Of a stretch of DNA of 64,000 nucleotides, positions 1 to 8,879 are shown in pieces (position 1 is the stretch's first letter; every line of letters begins with the position of its first letter). The position numbers and the translations under genes were made by a program. The notes beneath the pieces were generated by a model that saw nothing but the letters and a program-made list of their open reading frames with translations, was not told the origin of the DNA and searched no databases. The stretch comes from Bin75 sp965212135 (GTDB lineage: Bacteria; Nitrospirota; Nitrospiria; Nitrospirales; UBA8639), in the NCBI GenBank assembly GCA_965212135.1, contig OZ243044.1, positions 186,001-250,000 of the forward strand, given 5' to 3'.

Positions 1-1
1 T

Positions 2-364
2 CAATCCAACGAAGGCGGCATGACCGAAGACAAAGCCTATGCCTTGGCCGAAGCGTTTGGCGTGGACGTCGGAGAAGTGGATGAAGAAATCAAGGAACTG
101 CTTGGACTCACCAAAGCCGAAGGCGTGGTGGTCTTTGCGGTGATTGGCAACACGCCGGCGGATCGTGCCGGCATCAAAGTCAAAGCCCTTATCAAGGAAG
201 TGGACGGGCGGGAAATCCGCAATTTACTGGAATTGGGCAGGGCGTTGGAAAAGGCGATGCCGACTCAAAATTTTTCCGTGGCGACCTTTGAAACGGCCGG
301 CGTTGACGATCAAGGCGTCGGCGGCGGATTGAACTTTCACTTTGTACGCATTGAAAAGGGGTAG
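2..364 (+). CDS. PDZ-domain protein, 3' end (5' truncated by window)
   Basis: The reading frame is open from base 2 to a TAG at 362-364, so the start lies outside the window; an ATG at 20 is internal or optional. The visible 120 residues contain one PDZ-like fold. The stretch VVVFAVIGNTPADRAGIK followed by ALIKEVDGREI is the usual carboxylate-binding loop and second strand of bacterial PDZ domains that follow a trypsin-like protease or stand in tandem. No catalytic serine is in the visible part, so whether this is a protease or a scaffold cannot be said. It ends 8 bases before the first pentaheme cytochrome and probably shares its transcript, suggesting a periplasmic role linked to the cytochromes. 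Confidence 0.7.
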   Translation, partial: QSNEGGMTEDKAYALAEAFGVDVGEVDEEIKELLGLTKAEGVVVFAVIGNTPADRAGIKVKALIKEVDGREIRNLLELGRALEKAMPTQNFSVATFETAGVDDQGVGGGLNFHFVRIEKG

Positions 365-372
365 TTGACGGC

Positions 373-1746
373 ATGCCGTCTTTGCAACATTCCGGGAGTC
401 GTCCAACGTTTTATGGCCTGTCGGGATGGAACGTCCTGGCCGTTCTATTGGGAATCCTGTGGGTTCCGTTGCCCTGCGCCAATGCCCAGGACACATCGGG
501 CGTTCCCGAAAACCGCGCGTGGATCGAAGAAATTGAAGAAATCTTTATCCCGTCGGATCAATGCAAACAATGTCATGACCGCCACTACGAGGAATGGAAG
601 GGGATGCGTGAACAAACCCCGGACCTCAAGACGTTTGGTCGTGTGGACGGAGCGCTGTTGCATGGGACCGCCCTGACGTCTCCCGTGTTCAAAACAGTGC
701 TTGGTTTGTGGCTACGCACCAACCCAACGGCGGAAGAAAAGCTTCGATGTCTGGCGTGTCACGCTCCCGCCGTGACGGTTTTTCCTCAACATGCGGAAAA
801 AATCATGGCTCAAGTCCTGTCTGAAACACCCAAAAGACGAGGAAGAAAGGCCGCGAAGCACTCCCGCGGTGTTGAAGGAATCGGCTGTGCGGCCTGTCAT
901 CTGATTGATTCGGTCAAAGAAAAACCGTCGGATTATCCCACGTTTCATATCAATCCCCAAAAAACCATGTTTGGCCCCTATGCGAATGCCGAAGACAACC
1001 TCGTGCACCCCTCAAAGCAAGCCGAGGTGTACAGGGGCGCTCAATTCTGCGCCTCCTGCCATTTCAGTAAAGTGAAAGATGTGACCGACGCCGCATTGCC
1101 TGGCCAGATTTTGCAAGGGACGATTTGTCAGGATTGCCACATGGAACGGTCCACGGGCAGTTCCACCTCCAAGCATGGGTCTCTGACGCGGCCTATCGGA
1201 CGGCATTGGTTTCAGGGGATTGTGATACCGGGCATCATGCTTAGCAATCGAAATCTGCAGGCGGAGTGGTTCCCCCGTGTGGACATTGACGTCCAACAGG
1301 CGGGTCACGGCGTTGAAGGTCAAGTTGTCGTCAGAAATGGGAGTCTCCCCCACGTCTTTCCAGGAGGCGATCCCGTTCTGAAGCAGTTTTTTGTGACGGT
1401 GACGGTCAAAAATGCCGACGGGCATGTACTTGGAACCGAGCAAAAACACTTTGGCTTGCCGTTTGAAAAAATTCTTCGTGGGCCGATTCCAAACCCGCTC
1501 GTCAACGGAGGAACAACGCGGAAAGTGCCCTTCTCGATAGCCGTGCCGGACGGGTCCGTGCCGAGTTCCGTCGAAGCAACGTTGAGTTATGCCTTAATTC
1601 CTGAACCGGGGCAGGCCTTGCTTGAGAAATATCTTGCGACTCTGGAACACGAACGGGATAAAAAGAAAGCCAAGGCGATTATCGGGGATTATACGTCGCA
1701 ACGTCTGCTCACGTTCCGAATCCAATCCTTGCACGCCAATCCCTGA
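373..1746 (+). CDS. Periplasmic pentaheme c-type cytochrome (cytochrome c554-like family)
   Basis: 457 residues with an N-terminal signal peptide (hydrophobic about 18-32, probable cleavage after CANA near 38). Five CXXCH heme sites lie near residues 64-68, 126-130, 172-176, 226-230 and 252-256. The C-terminal 200 residues have no heme motif and look like a beta-rich domain. The heme spacing resembles the cytochrome c554 / multiheme fold family rather than a decaheme. The start has an AAAAGGGG sequence about 14 bases upstream. The next gene encodes a paralogue with the same five-heme layout, so the two probably came from a tandem duplication. The expected role is periplasmic electron transfer; donor and acceptor cannot be read from sequence. 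Confidence 0.85.
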   Translation: MPSLQHSGSRPTFYGLSGWNVLAVLLGILWVPLPCANAQDTSGVPENRAWIEEIEEIFIPSDQCKQCHDRHYEEWKGMREQTPDLKTFGRVDGALLHGTALTSPVFKTVLGLWLRTNPTAEEKLRCLACHAPAVTVFPQHAEKIMAQVLSETPKRRGRKAAKHSRGVEGIGCAACHLIDSVKEKPSDYPTFHINPQKTMFGPYANAEDNLVHPSKQAEVYRGAQFCASCHFSKVKDVTDAALPGQILQGTICQDCHMERSTGSSTSKHGSLTRPIGRHWFQGIVIPGIMLSNRNLQAEWFPRVDIDVQQAGHGVEGQVVVRNGSLPHVFPGGDPVLKQFFVTVTVKNADGHVLGTEQKHFGLPFEKILRGPIPNPLVNGGTTRKVPFSIAVPDGSVPSSVEATLSYALIPEPGQALLEKYLATLEHERDKKKAKAIIGDYTSQRLLTFRIQSLHANP

Positions 1747-1791
1747 CCGCCTGCTTCATTGATGCCAACGGGATGCGTGAAGGTCGGCTGT

Positions 1792-3024
1792 ATGAAAAAT
1801 TTTTCCCCTATGGCGCGCTGGATGACGGGGCTGTTCACGGTGAGCGCCGCTCTGGCGCTTTCCGGCGGTCTCCCCGGCGCCGAAACCGTACCGTCGGCCG
1901 CCGGGAATGGGCCGGCAAAACCGCTGGAAAAAGCCTTTCCCCATTCTCAAAAATGCAAGCGGTGTCATTTGCGGGTGTTTGAAGAATGGGAAGCCTCCGC
2001 CCAATCCCGCTCAATTTTAAGCGCTCCGTTCCGTGTGTCGTTGGAGCGGTATCAAACGACTCCCGGCGGTCAAGACGGCAGCATGTGTTTTCGGTGCCAT
2101 GCGCCGAGTGTGTTGGAATATCCGGATCATACAAATCGCTATATCGAGGAAGTCGAATCCGGTGACCCGAAGCTGGACGGGGTGGGGTGCGCGCAATGCC
2201 ACTTGATCAAAGACGTGAATCCCAACCGGCATCCTCCGCGCCCTGTGTATGAACTCGGGCGGGTCGTGTTTGGCAGCTACAAACAACCCGCGGATAATCT
2301 GGCTCATCAATCTGCCCCATTGGAGCTGTACGGCCAATCACGGTACTGCGTGGCCTGCCATGAAAATTTGCCCGGGTATGAGCGGCTTCCGGACTTATTG
2401 GGCCCCTGGCAACAGACTGCAACCCAAAAGAAGGGGAACAATTGCCAGTCATGCCATATGCCGGAGGCCTTTGGGGAATCGGCCAACGGAGAACGCAACC
2501 GAAAAATCTCGAACCATAGTTTTCCCGGGCGTTTCGGCAAAGTCCGTGCCGATGCGGTGAAACTGACTGTTGAAACCGACGTGCAAGGCATGGAATCTCA
2601 AGTAAAGGTTACGATTCAGAGCTTGGTCCCGCATAATCTTCCCTTGCCCCATCCTGGGTGGTCGCGCATGGAACTGGATGTCACGATTCTGGGAAAAAAC
2701 TTGCGGAAAACGTATTCGGAACAACGTTACTACGAACGCGTCTTTGGTGATAAAACCGGAAAAGCCACGGTCTTTGATTTTGAAGCCGTGAAGGTCATGA
2801 AAGACAATGTGCTCAAGCCAGAGGAAAGACGGATTGAAGTCTTTACCATTCCGACTCCCAAAGACGCTCCGTCCATGGACGTGATCGTGACCATGGCCTA
2901 TTCGCCCATCCATGGCCCCGAAGACTTTGTGCGAGAAGTCGAACAACGGGCCGCGTTAGGTAAAAAGGATCGTGCGTTTCAACCCGTCAAGGTCGCGCAT
3001 TACCGGGAAAACATCAAATTATAG
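1792..3024 (+). CDS. Second periplasmic pentaheme c-type cytochrome
   Basis: 410 residues from the ATG at 1792. I prefer it to an in-frame ATG at 1759 because it begins directly at a Sec signal peptide (MKNFSPMARWMTGLF, then a hydrophobic run to about residue 30) and has GAAGG about 11 bases upstream. Five CXXCH sites occur near residues 55, 99, 133, 186 and 218 and match the preceding cytochrome one for one, including the EEW after the first heme and the CAPSV/HAPAV context of the second. The C-terminal part again lacks heme motifs. It lies 45 bases after the first cytochrome in the same direction, so co-transcription is likely and the pair may form a heteromeric electron conduit. Confidence 0.85.
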   Translation: MKNFSPMARWMTGLFTVSAALALSGGLPGAETVPSAAGNGPAKPLEKAFPHSQKCKRCHLRVFEEWEASAQSRSILSAPFRVSLERYQTTPGGQDGSMCFRCHAPSVLEYPDHTNRYIEEVESGDPKLDGVGCAQCHLIKDVNPNRHPPRPVYELGRVVFGSYKQPADNLAHQSAPLELYGQSRYCVACHENLPGYERLPDLLGPWQQTATQKKGNNCQSCHMPEAFGESANGERNRKISNHSFPGRFGKVRADAVKLTVETDVQGMESQVKVTIQSLVPHNLPLPHPGWSRMELDVTILGKNLRKTYSEQRYYERVFGDKTGKATVFDFEAVKVMKDNVLKPEERRIEVFTIPTPKDAPSMDVIVTMAYSPIHGPEDFVREVEQRAALGKKDRAFQPVKVAHYRENIKL

Positions 3025-3060
3025 AGAGAGCAGGCGTTACCGGTCGCGCGGTGAACGACC

Positions 3061-4734
3061 CTAAGATGTGACGGCGCCCTTTGCCGCGGATACGACGCTT
3101 TTCGCGTACTTTGCGAACACCCCGCTGGTGTACTTCGGAGGACGGGCGGTCCATTGACGTAAGCGGGCATTCATTTCATCAGTGGAAATACCCAGGTCAA
3201 GCCGCCGATTCGGGATATCAAGCGTAATGGTGTCTCCATTCTTGACAGCCGCGATGGGGCCGCCTCTGGCGGCTTCCGGAGCCACGTGTCCGGCCATCAA
3301 TCCATGCGTGGCCCCGGAAAACCGGCCATCCGTCAACAGGGCAACAGTTTTCCCAAGGCCGGCGCCGACAAGGGCGCTGGTCACGCCGAGCATCTCTCTC
3401 ATACCGGGCCCGCCTTGAGGCCCTTCATAACGAATCACGACGACGTCGCCATCCACGATGGTTCCCTGCCGTACCGCGGCAAAGGCGTCTTCTTCGCAAT
3501 CAAACACGTTGGCCGGACCGGTATGGGTCAGCGTTTGATGCCCCGCGACTTTGACCACGCATCCGTCGGGGGCCAGGTTGCCGTGCAAAATCACCAGCCC
3601 CCCCGTTGATTTGAGCGGTTCTTCCACGTGACGGATGACCGTTTGTCCGGACGTTTCCGACGCGGTGGCGGCTTCTTCCTTGAGGGTGCGTCCCGTGACG
3701 GTGACACATTCGTTCTTGAGCAAACCCGCATCAAGCAGGCGTTTGGCCACGAGACGGGTGCCGCCGGCCTGATACAAATCCACGGCCATGTACTGGCCGC
3801 CCGGTTTCAAATCGGCGATCAGGGGTATCCGCCGGTTGATGGCGTCGAAATCGCCGATATCCAATGCCACGCCCATTTCATGCGCAACGGCTAACAAGTG
3901 GAGCACGGCGTTCGTCGAGCCGCCGGTCGAGGCCACCGCGGCAATCGCGTTGGTCAGGGCGTCCCGCGTGATGATCGCGTCGGGGCGCAGGTCGCGTTTC
4001 AATAGATCCATCACGAGATGCCCGCATTGTGCGGCCACGGACGCTTTCTTCGGATCCAAAGCGGGAACGTCGTTAAATCCCATCGGGGATATTCCCAGAA
4101 ATTCAAACGCGATAGACATGGTATTGGCGGTAAATTGCCCGCCGCAGGCGCCCGCGCCGGGACAGGCGGAGCTTTCAAGGTCATGCAGGTCGGCATCCGA
4201 CATGGTGCCGCGCGCGTGAGCGCCCACCGCCTCAAACACGTCTTGAATGGAAACATTGCGGCCCTGGAACCGGCCCGGCATGATAGAGCCTCCGTACAGC
4301 ATCAGCGACGGCAGATTGAGCCGGGCCAGAGCCATGACCGTGCCGGGAATGGTTTTATCGCACCCGGACAGGGCCACCACCGCGTCAAACAAATGACCGC
4401 GAACCACCAGCTCAATGGAATCGGCCACGACCTCGCGGCTGACCAGCGAAGCCTTCATGCCCTCCGTGCCCATGCTGATCCCGTCGGACACCACCACGCT
4501 GTTAAACTCAAGAGGCACCCCGCCGGCCTCGCGGACCCCCGCTTTGACCGACTCGGCCAGTTCGCGCAGGTGAGCATTGCAAGGCGTCACCTCGGACCAG
4601 GTATTGGCCACCGCGACGAGCGGTTTGGAAAAATCCTCATCCCGAAGCCCCACCGCCCGCAACATGGCCCTGGCCGGCGCGCGTCCGGGGCCTTCCGTCA
4701 AATCACGGCTTTTGTGTTTGAAATCCGATGCCAT
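3061..4734 (-). CDS. ilvD: Dihydroxy-acid dehydratase
   Basis: 557 residues, the usual length. It converts 2,3-dihydroxyisovalerate and 2,3-dihydroxy-3-methylvalerate to the 2-keto acids in valine/isoleucine synthesis, in the cytoplasm. Family hallmarks are plain: TPCNAHL (Cys52), SGCDKT (Cys124) and the CPGAGACGGQFTANTM block (Cys191 and Cys197), which supply the iron-sulfur ligands, plus the C-terminal DGRFSGATHGL motif. The ATG at 4734 has GGAGA six bases upstream. It converges with the cytochrome pair at about 3.03 kb. No other branched-chain amino-acid gene is nearby. Confidence 0.97.
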   Translation of the reverse strand: MASDFKHKSRDLTEGPGRAPARAMLRAVGLRDEDFSKPLVAVANTWSEVTPCNAHLRELAESVKAGVREAGGVPLEFNSVVVSDGISMGTEGMKASLVSREVVADSIELVVRGHLFDAVVALSGCDKTIPGTVMALARLNLPSLMLYGGSIMPGRFQGRNVSIQDVFEAVGAHARGTMSDADLHDLESSACPGAGACGGQFTANTMSIAFEFLGISPMGFNDVPALDPKKASVAAQCGHLVMDLLKRDLRPDAIITRDALTNAIAAVASTGGSTNAVLHLLAVAHEMGVALDIGDFDAINRRIPLIADLKPGGQYMAVDLYQAGGTRLVAKRLLDAGLLKNECVTVTGRTLKEEAATASETSGQTVIRHVEEPLKSTGGLVILHGNLAPDGCVVKVAGHQTLTHTGPANVFDCEEDAFAAVRQGTIVDGDVVVIRYEGPQGGPGMREMLGVTSALVGAGLGKTVALLTDGRFSGATHGLMAGHVAPEAARGGPIAAVKNGDTITLDIPNRRLDLGISTDEMNARLRQWTARPPKYTSGVFAKYAKSVVSAAKGAVTS

Positions 4735-4898
4735 CCATGTTCTCCAATTTTCGGCTCATCGTTTCAAAAAGGCGCGTACAGGAAGAGGCAGAATGTGGCA
4801 TAGTCACCGCGGTTTGGTCAATGATTCGGCGCTGTGCAGATTGCAGGCCGCAGGTCGGAGGGAGACAGATTTGGGAATTTCAGGAACGCATGACGGGA

Positions 4899-5840
4899 CT
4901 AGGCTGACGGGGCATGATCCTTGGCCTTCGCCATCATTTTGCAGTACGAGCAGACCTCCGCGGACGTGGGTTGGCCGCACGTCGTGCAGGGGTGGAGGCG
5001 TTGCCGGTCGTGTTCGGCAATTTCGCTCCGGGCTTCGTGCGGTTTGGCCTGGCGGTCCAGAAATTTCAGGTAAAAGTTATGCTTGGTGCCAGGCGAGTCG
5101 GCTTCCAGTTGATTCAGGGCGTGTTTGTAGGCCAATGATTTAGAGCCTTTGGCCATCGGGCATTCATCAACGATGTAATCAATGCGATGGATGACCGCGT
5201 AGGCCGCGATCTCGCGCTCGGTCAGGCGGTACAGCGGCTTCACCTTTTTGGCAAACCCGTCCGGGGATGCGGGCAAAGCCGGCGTCTGTTTATCCAGATA
5301 ATCCGTCTGCCAGTTGAGCACGTTCCCCAGTAACCTGGCCGCCTCGTCATCCAGATTATGACCGGTGGCCAGCACGTCATAGTCCCGCTCAACGGCCGCG
5401 CGGTTGAACTGATACCGCTTCATGGTCCCGCAGGTCGCGCACGTTGGCCGTCTGACCAATGTCGCCAGTTCCCGAATGCCGGCTCCCTGTTCCTGCTCAA
5501 CCGTATGAATATGAAGCGTCGCCCGATAGGGAGCCGCCACGGTTTCCGTGAAGCGTTGTACCTTCTGCCGGGACTGGAGAGAATACTCGCCGATGCCCAG
5601 GTCCACGTACAGGGCGTCGGCCCGGTAGCCGAGTTTCAACAGGATGGCCCAGAGGGCGAGGCTGTCCTTGCCGCCGGACACGGCCACGAGAATGCGGTCG
5701 GCGACGGTGAACATCCGCTGGGACGCGATGGCGCGGCGAACCTGGGTCTGCACAAACTCGGCAAAGCAGTCTTTGCACAGCGAGATATTGTGCCGGGGCA
5801 TTTTGATAATTGCGGGATGGGAACATTTGCGGCAGCGCAT
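4899..5840 (-). CDS. ttuA: TtuA/TtcA-family tRNA 2-thiolation enzyme
   Basis: 313 residues. An N-terminal zinc finger (Cys3, Cys6, Cys22, Cys25) is followed by the PP-loop SGGKDS that adenylates the tRNA uridine. A central CATCG pair plus the DECPM cysteine are positioned to hold a catalytic [4Fe-4S] cluster, and a C-terminal zinc finger has CTTCG and CSYC. This double-finger layout is that of TtuA/Ncs6-type enzymes rather than classic TtcA, which lacks both fingers. A ubiquitin-like protein ending in Gly-Gly is encoded immediately upstream, as expected for a TtuB-dependent sulfur relay. The ribosome binding site, GGAGGG, is formed by the last codons of that upstream gene. The target base (U54 in Thermus) is inferred by family only. 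Confidence 0.85.
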   Translation of the reverse strand: MRCRKCSHPAIIKMPRHNISLCKDCFAEFVQTQVRRAIASQRMFTVADRILVAVSGGKDSLALWAILLKLGYRADALYVDLGIGEYSLQSRQKVQRFTETVAAPYRATLHIHTVEQEQGAGIRELATLVRRPTCATCGTMKRYQFNRAAVERDYDVLATGHNLDDEAARLLGNVLNWQTDYLDKQTPALPASPDGFAKKVKPLYRLTEREIAAYAVIHRIDYIVDECPMAKGSKSLAYKHALNQLEADSPGTKHNFYLKFLDRQAKPHEARSEIAEHDRQRLHPCTTCGQPTSAEVCSYCKMMAKAKDHAPSA

Positions 5841-5847
5841 GGCGTGA

Positions 5848-6042
5848 CTACCCTCCGGAAATCACAGACCGGATTTCAACGGAATCGGCATCCTGAAGCA
5901 CCGTATCCTCCGTCACCAGCTCGTCGCCACGAATGACCAGGTAGGCTTCCGGGGTCAGATTGAGTTGTTGCAACAGTTGGTGGACGTGGACGGGGCCTTG
6001 CACCGTCAGCTCTTTGCGCGGGTGTGTGACAATGACGTTCAT
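5848..6042 (-). CDS. ttuB: Ubiquitin-like sulfur carrier protein (TtuB/MoaD/ThiS-like)
   Basis: 64 residues from the ATG at 6042, starting MNVIV and ending VISGG. The size, beta-grasp pattern and C-terminal Gly-Gly are those of sulfur carriers that are adenylated and thiocarboxylated at the last glycine. It is the first gene of a two-gene unit with the TtuA-like enzyme, 7 bases apart, which points to tRNA thiolation rather than molybdopterin or thiamine synthesis. A longer frame runs upstream to 6228, but its extra residues are unlike the family. No E1-like activating enzyme (MoeB/ThiF type) is in the window, so activation must come from elsewhere. Confidence 0.8.
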   Translation of the reverse strand: MNVIVTHPRKELTVQGPVHVHQLLQQLNLTPEAYLVIRGDELVTEDTVLQDADSVEIRSVISGG

Positions 6043-6078
6043 GCTGGGTATCATAGGGCCGGAGAAGGCGGATTTGCA

Positions 6079-6189
6079 ATGAACCGCCGATTCCGCCGTC
6101 TTGACCGGCATGCTGATTTGATTTGGCAAGATGGCTTTCGAAAAGATATTATCCGGTTGGCTGAATTTGGGGAAAAGGCAAAAGCATGA
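6079..6189 (+). CDS. Possible 36-residue small protein
   Basis: An ATG at 6079 follows GGAGAAGG by 10 bases and opens a 36-codon frame rich in charged residues (MNRRFRRLDRHADLIWQDGF at its start), ending 13 bases before the next small gene. I do not recognise it. The ribosome binding site and the position ahead of an AT-richer gene in the same direction are the only support. It may equally be part of an untranslated leader. Confidence 0.25.
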   Translation: MNRRFRRLDRHADLIWQDGFRKDIIRLAEFGEKAKA

Positions 6190-6202
6190 GGAGGGATTAT
6201 GT

Positions 6203-6445
6203 ATGGATAGCATCAGGATAACCATCAAAAATAAACCCTATGACGTGTCAGCAGAGAAGGTCAGACAAGTTGCCAGAGATTTCGAACCGAAAAACCCCAC
6301 GGATTACTATGTGGAAGTCGAAGGGAAACAATTCCCAACGAGACAATTAACTCTACTTGCTGCTGAATCAACAGATTCACCTGAATCTTATAATGCCATA
6401 GTCACTTTGATTAAGTTGGGTTTTACGGTTCGATATCTGCGTTAA
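6203..6445 (+). CDS. Small hypothetical protein
   Basis: 80 residues starting MDSIRITIKNKPYDVSAEKV, with GAGGAGGG seven bases before the ATG. The sequence reads as a compact alpha/beta protein with no cysteine pair, membrane segment or signal peptide. The middle, DYYVEVEGKQFPTRQL, looks like a DNA- or nucleotide-handling hypothetical domain of the kind found in small accessory genes, but I cannot name the family. It is clearly more AT-rich than the flanking metabolic genes, as is the next small gene, which suggests later acquisition. Confidence 0.6.
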   Translation: MDSIRITIKNKPYDVSAEKVRQVARDFEPKNPTDYYVEVEGKQFPTRQLTLLAAESTDSPESYNAIVTLIKLGFTVRYLR

Positions 6446-6494
6446 ATTGAGGAGTGTTTCTATTCCCCTGACCATTGAAGAGGAGGCCGGTAGA

Positions 6495-6683
6495 ATGACT
6501 AAACGAATCATTACACACGAAATCAAACTGGAAAAGTCAGTAAAAATTATACTTGCCGTGCTAGCGATTGGCGTGTGTGCGAATGTTTTTGCGCCGACAT
6601 TGAGCGTCAAGGATGCGTTGGCAGAATTGAGCAACTATAGTACGTTAAGGATACATCATTCTGGAAGTGTGAATGTGCGTTGA
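6495..6683 (+). CDS. Small single-pass membrane protein, unknown
   Basis: 62 residues from the ATG at 6495, which follows GAGGAGG at 6480-6486. A charged N-terminus (MTKRIITHEIKLEKSVK) leads into one hydrophobic helix, IILAVLAIGVCANVFAP, and a short tail, so it is probably a single-pass inner-membrane or exported peptide. Small proteins of this pattern are common in accessory gene clusters, but I know of no function. It is AT-rich relative to its neighbours, and its end overlaps the proposed TTG start of transketolase by four bases. Confidence 0.5.
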   Translation: MTKRIITHEIKLEKSVKIILAVLAIGVCANVFAPTLSVKDALAELSNYSTLRIHHSGSVNVR

Positions 6684-8776
6684 CGAAATCAGATAACGAG
6701 AAGGGCATCACATCCGTGGCGGATCCCCAATCCATAGAGCAATTAAGCATCAACACCATTCGGACGCTGGCGATGGATGCGGTGCAGGCCGCGAACTCCG
6801 GCCATCCCGGCACCCCGATGGCGCTGGCCCCGGTGGTGTATTGCCTGTGGAACCGGTTTTTGCGTTTTGATCCCGACAATCCCCTGTGGCCCAATCGGGA
6901 CCGCTTTGTGCTGTCGGTGGGTCATGCGTCCCTGTTGCTGTATGCCATGCTCCATCTGTGCCGGATCAAGGCGGTGGATGATGAAGGCCATCCCACCGGC
7001 GCCCCGGCGGTGAGCGTGGATGACATCAAACAGTTTCGACAATTGAACAGCAAATGCCCGGGACACCCGGAATATCACTGGACGTCGGGCGTGGAAACCA
7101 CGACCGGGCCTCTTGGGCAGGGCTTGGCCAATAGCGTGGGCATGGCCATGGCCCAGCGGTGGATGGCCCGGTATTTCAACCGCCCCGGGTTTGAGATTAT
7201 CAATTATGACGTGTTTTCGTTGTGCGGCGACGGGTGTTGCATGGAAGGCGTGTCCAGTGAAGCGGCCTCGCTCGCCGGCCACCTCAAATTGTCAAATTTG
7301 TGCTGGGTGTACGACAACAACCGGATTACCATTGAGGGGAAAACCGCCCTGGCCTTCAGCGAAGACGTAGCGGCGCGGTTTCGCGCCTATCACTGGAAGG
7401 TGTTGCGCGTCGGCGATGCCAACGACGTGGCATCGCTGGATCAGGCGTTCCGTTCATTCAAGACCGAAACCGGCATGCCGACCCTGATTATCGTGGACAG
7501 CCATATTGCGTTTGGGGCGCCGAATAAACAGGATACGCATAAGGCACATGGCGAACCGTTGGGCGAAGAAGAAATCCGTCTGACGAAGAAAAATTACGGG
7601 TGGCCGGAGGATGCGAAATTCCTGGTGCCCGAGGACGTGTTGGCGCATTTTCGGTCCGGGATGGGAGAACGGGGCCGGACTGCGCGACACGACTGGAGCA
7701 ACACATTCCAGGCGTACAGGGAACACTACCCCGAACTGGCGGAGCACCTGTCTCAAATGGAGCGTCGTCAACTCCCCGAAGGCTGGGACCGGCAGTTGTC
7801 CGCATTTCCCGCGGACCCCAAAGGGCTGGCGACGCGGGAGTCCTCCGGGCAAGCGCTCAATGCCATTGCCAGGGAAGTGCCCTGGGTCATGGGAGGCTCC
7901 GCCGACCTGGCCCCCTCCACCAAGACGCTTCTGACCTTTGACGGAGCCGGAGATTTTCAGGCCGGGTCCGAAGGCGGCCGCAACGTGCATTTTGGCGTCC
8001 GGGAACATGCGATGGGCGCGATCTTGAGCGGCCTCTCGCTCTCGAAAGTGCGTCCCTACGGCTCCGGGTTTTTGATCTTCAGTGATTACGGCCGGCCGGC
8101 CATCCGCCTCGCGGCCATGATGAAAATTCCGGTGATTTATGTGTTTACCCACGATTCAATTGGCGTGGGCGAAGACGGCCCGACGCATCAACCCATAGAA
8201 CATCTTGCGTCGTTGCGCGCCATTCCAGGGCTGATGACGATTCGGCCCGGCGATGCCAATGAAGTCGTGGAAGCGTGGCGGGTGATTATGCGGCTTCGGG
8301 ATGAACCCGTGGTGCTGGCCTTGACTCGGCAGGCCCTGCCGACGCTGGACCGGACACGGTATGCGCCGGCCGACGGCCTGGCCAACGGGGCGTACGTGGT
8401 GGCCGATGCCGGGAACGGCAAGCCCGACGTGCTGTTGCTGACGTCCGGGAGCGAGCTGTCCCTCTGCGTGCAAGCCTATGAGGAACTCACGGGTCAGGGG
8501 ATCAACGCCCGGGTTGTGAGTATGCCGTCGTGGGAGCTTTTTGACCGGCAAAGCCAGGCATACCGGGATACGGTCCTTCCGCCGGCGGTGACGGCCAGAG
8601 TGTCCGTTGAGCAGGCTTCCGCGTTTGGGTGGAGTCGCTATGTGGGGTTGCGCGGAGCGAGTCTCGGCATCAATACCTATGGGGCGTCGGCGCCGCTTCC
8701 GGATTTGCTCACACACTTTGGATTTACCGTCGCCCGGGTCGTGGACGCCGCCAGGCGGCAGATCGAGGCAACATAA
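6680..8776 (+). CDS. tkt: Transketolase
   Basis: 698 residues from a TTG at 6680; a GTG at 6716 preceded by GAGAAGG is a good alternative start. The conserved block INTIRTLAMDAVQ follows the start. The N-terminal NSGHPGTPMALAP motif, the thiamine diphosphate motif beginning GDGCCMEGVSSEA with a downstream DNNRIT, and the pyrimidine-domain block GVREHAMGA are all present and in order. It transfers two-carbon ketol units in the non-oxidative pentose phosphate pathway. The fused transaldolase/phosphoglucose isomerase follows about 100 bases downstream in the same direction, and zwf and gnd face it, so the window holds nearly a complete pentose phosphate set. Confidence 0.95.
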   Translation: MTKSDNEKGITSVADPQSIEQLSINTIRTLAMDAVQAANSGHPGTPMALAPVVYCLWNRFLRFDPDNPLWPNRDRFVLSVGHASLLLYAMLHLCRIKAVDDEGHPTGAPAVSVDDIKQFRQLNSKCPGHPEYHWTSGVETTTGPLGQGLANSVGMAMAQRWMARYFNRPGFEIINYDVFSLCGDGCCMEGVSSEAASLAGHLKLSNLCWVYDNNRITIEGKTALAFSEDVAARFRAYHWKVLRVGDANDVASLDQAFRSFKTETGMPTLIIVDSHIAFGAPNKQDTHKAHGEPLGEEEIRLTKKNYGWPEDAKFLVPEDVLAHFRSGMGERGRTARHDWSNTFQAYREHYPELAEHLSQMERRQLPEGWDRQLSAFPADPKGLATRESSGQALNAIAREVPWVMGGSADLAPSTKTLLTFDGAGDFQAGSEGGRNVHFGVREHAMGAILSGLSLSKVRPYGSGFLIFSDYGRPAIRLAAMMKIPVIYVFTHDSIGVGEDGPTHQPIEHLASLRAIPGLMTIRPGDANEVVEAWRVIMRLRDEPVVLALTRQALPTLDRTRYAPADGLANGAYVVADAGNGKPDVLLLTSGSELSLCVQAYEELTGQGINARVVSMPSWELFDRQSQAYRDTVLPPAVTARVSVEQASAFGWSRYVGLRGASLGINTYGASAPLPDLLTHFGFTVARVVDAARRQIEAT

Positions 8777-8879
8777 CCATGCGCGTTCGTCAACGTCGCG
8801 CAACACGAGTCCGCGTGAACACAGATTGTCCCCGCACAACACTCCCTGCACGTATCTCTCAACAGCGAGGCATCGGGTC

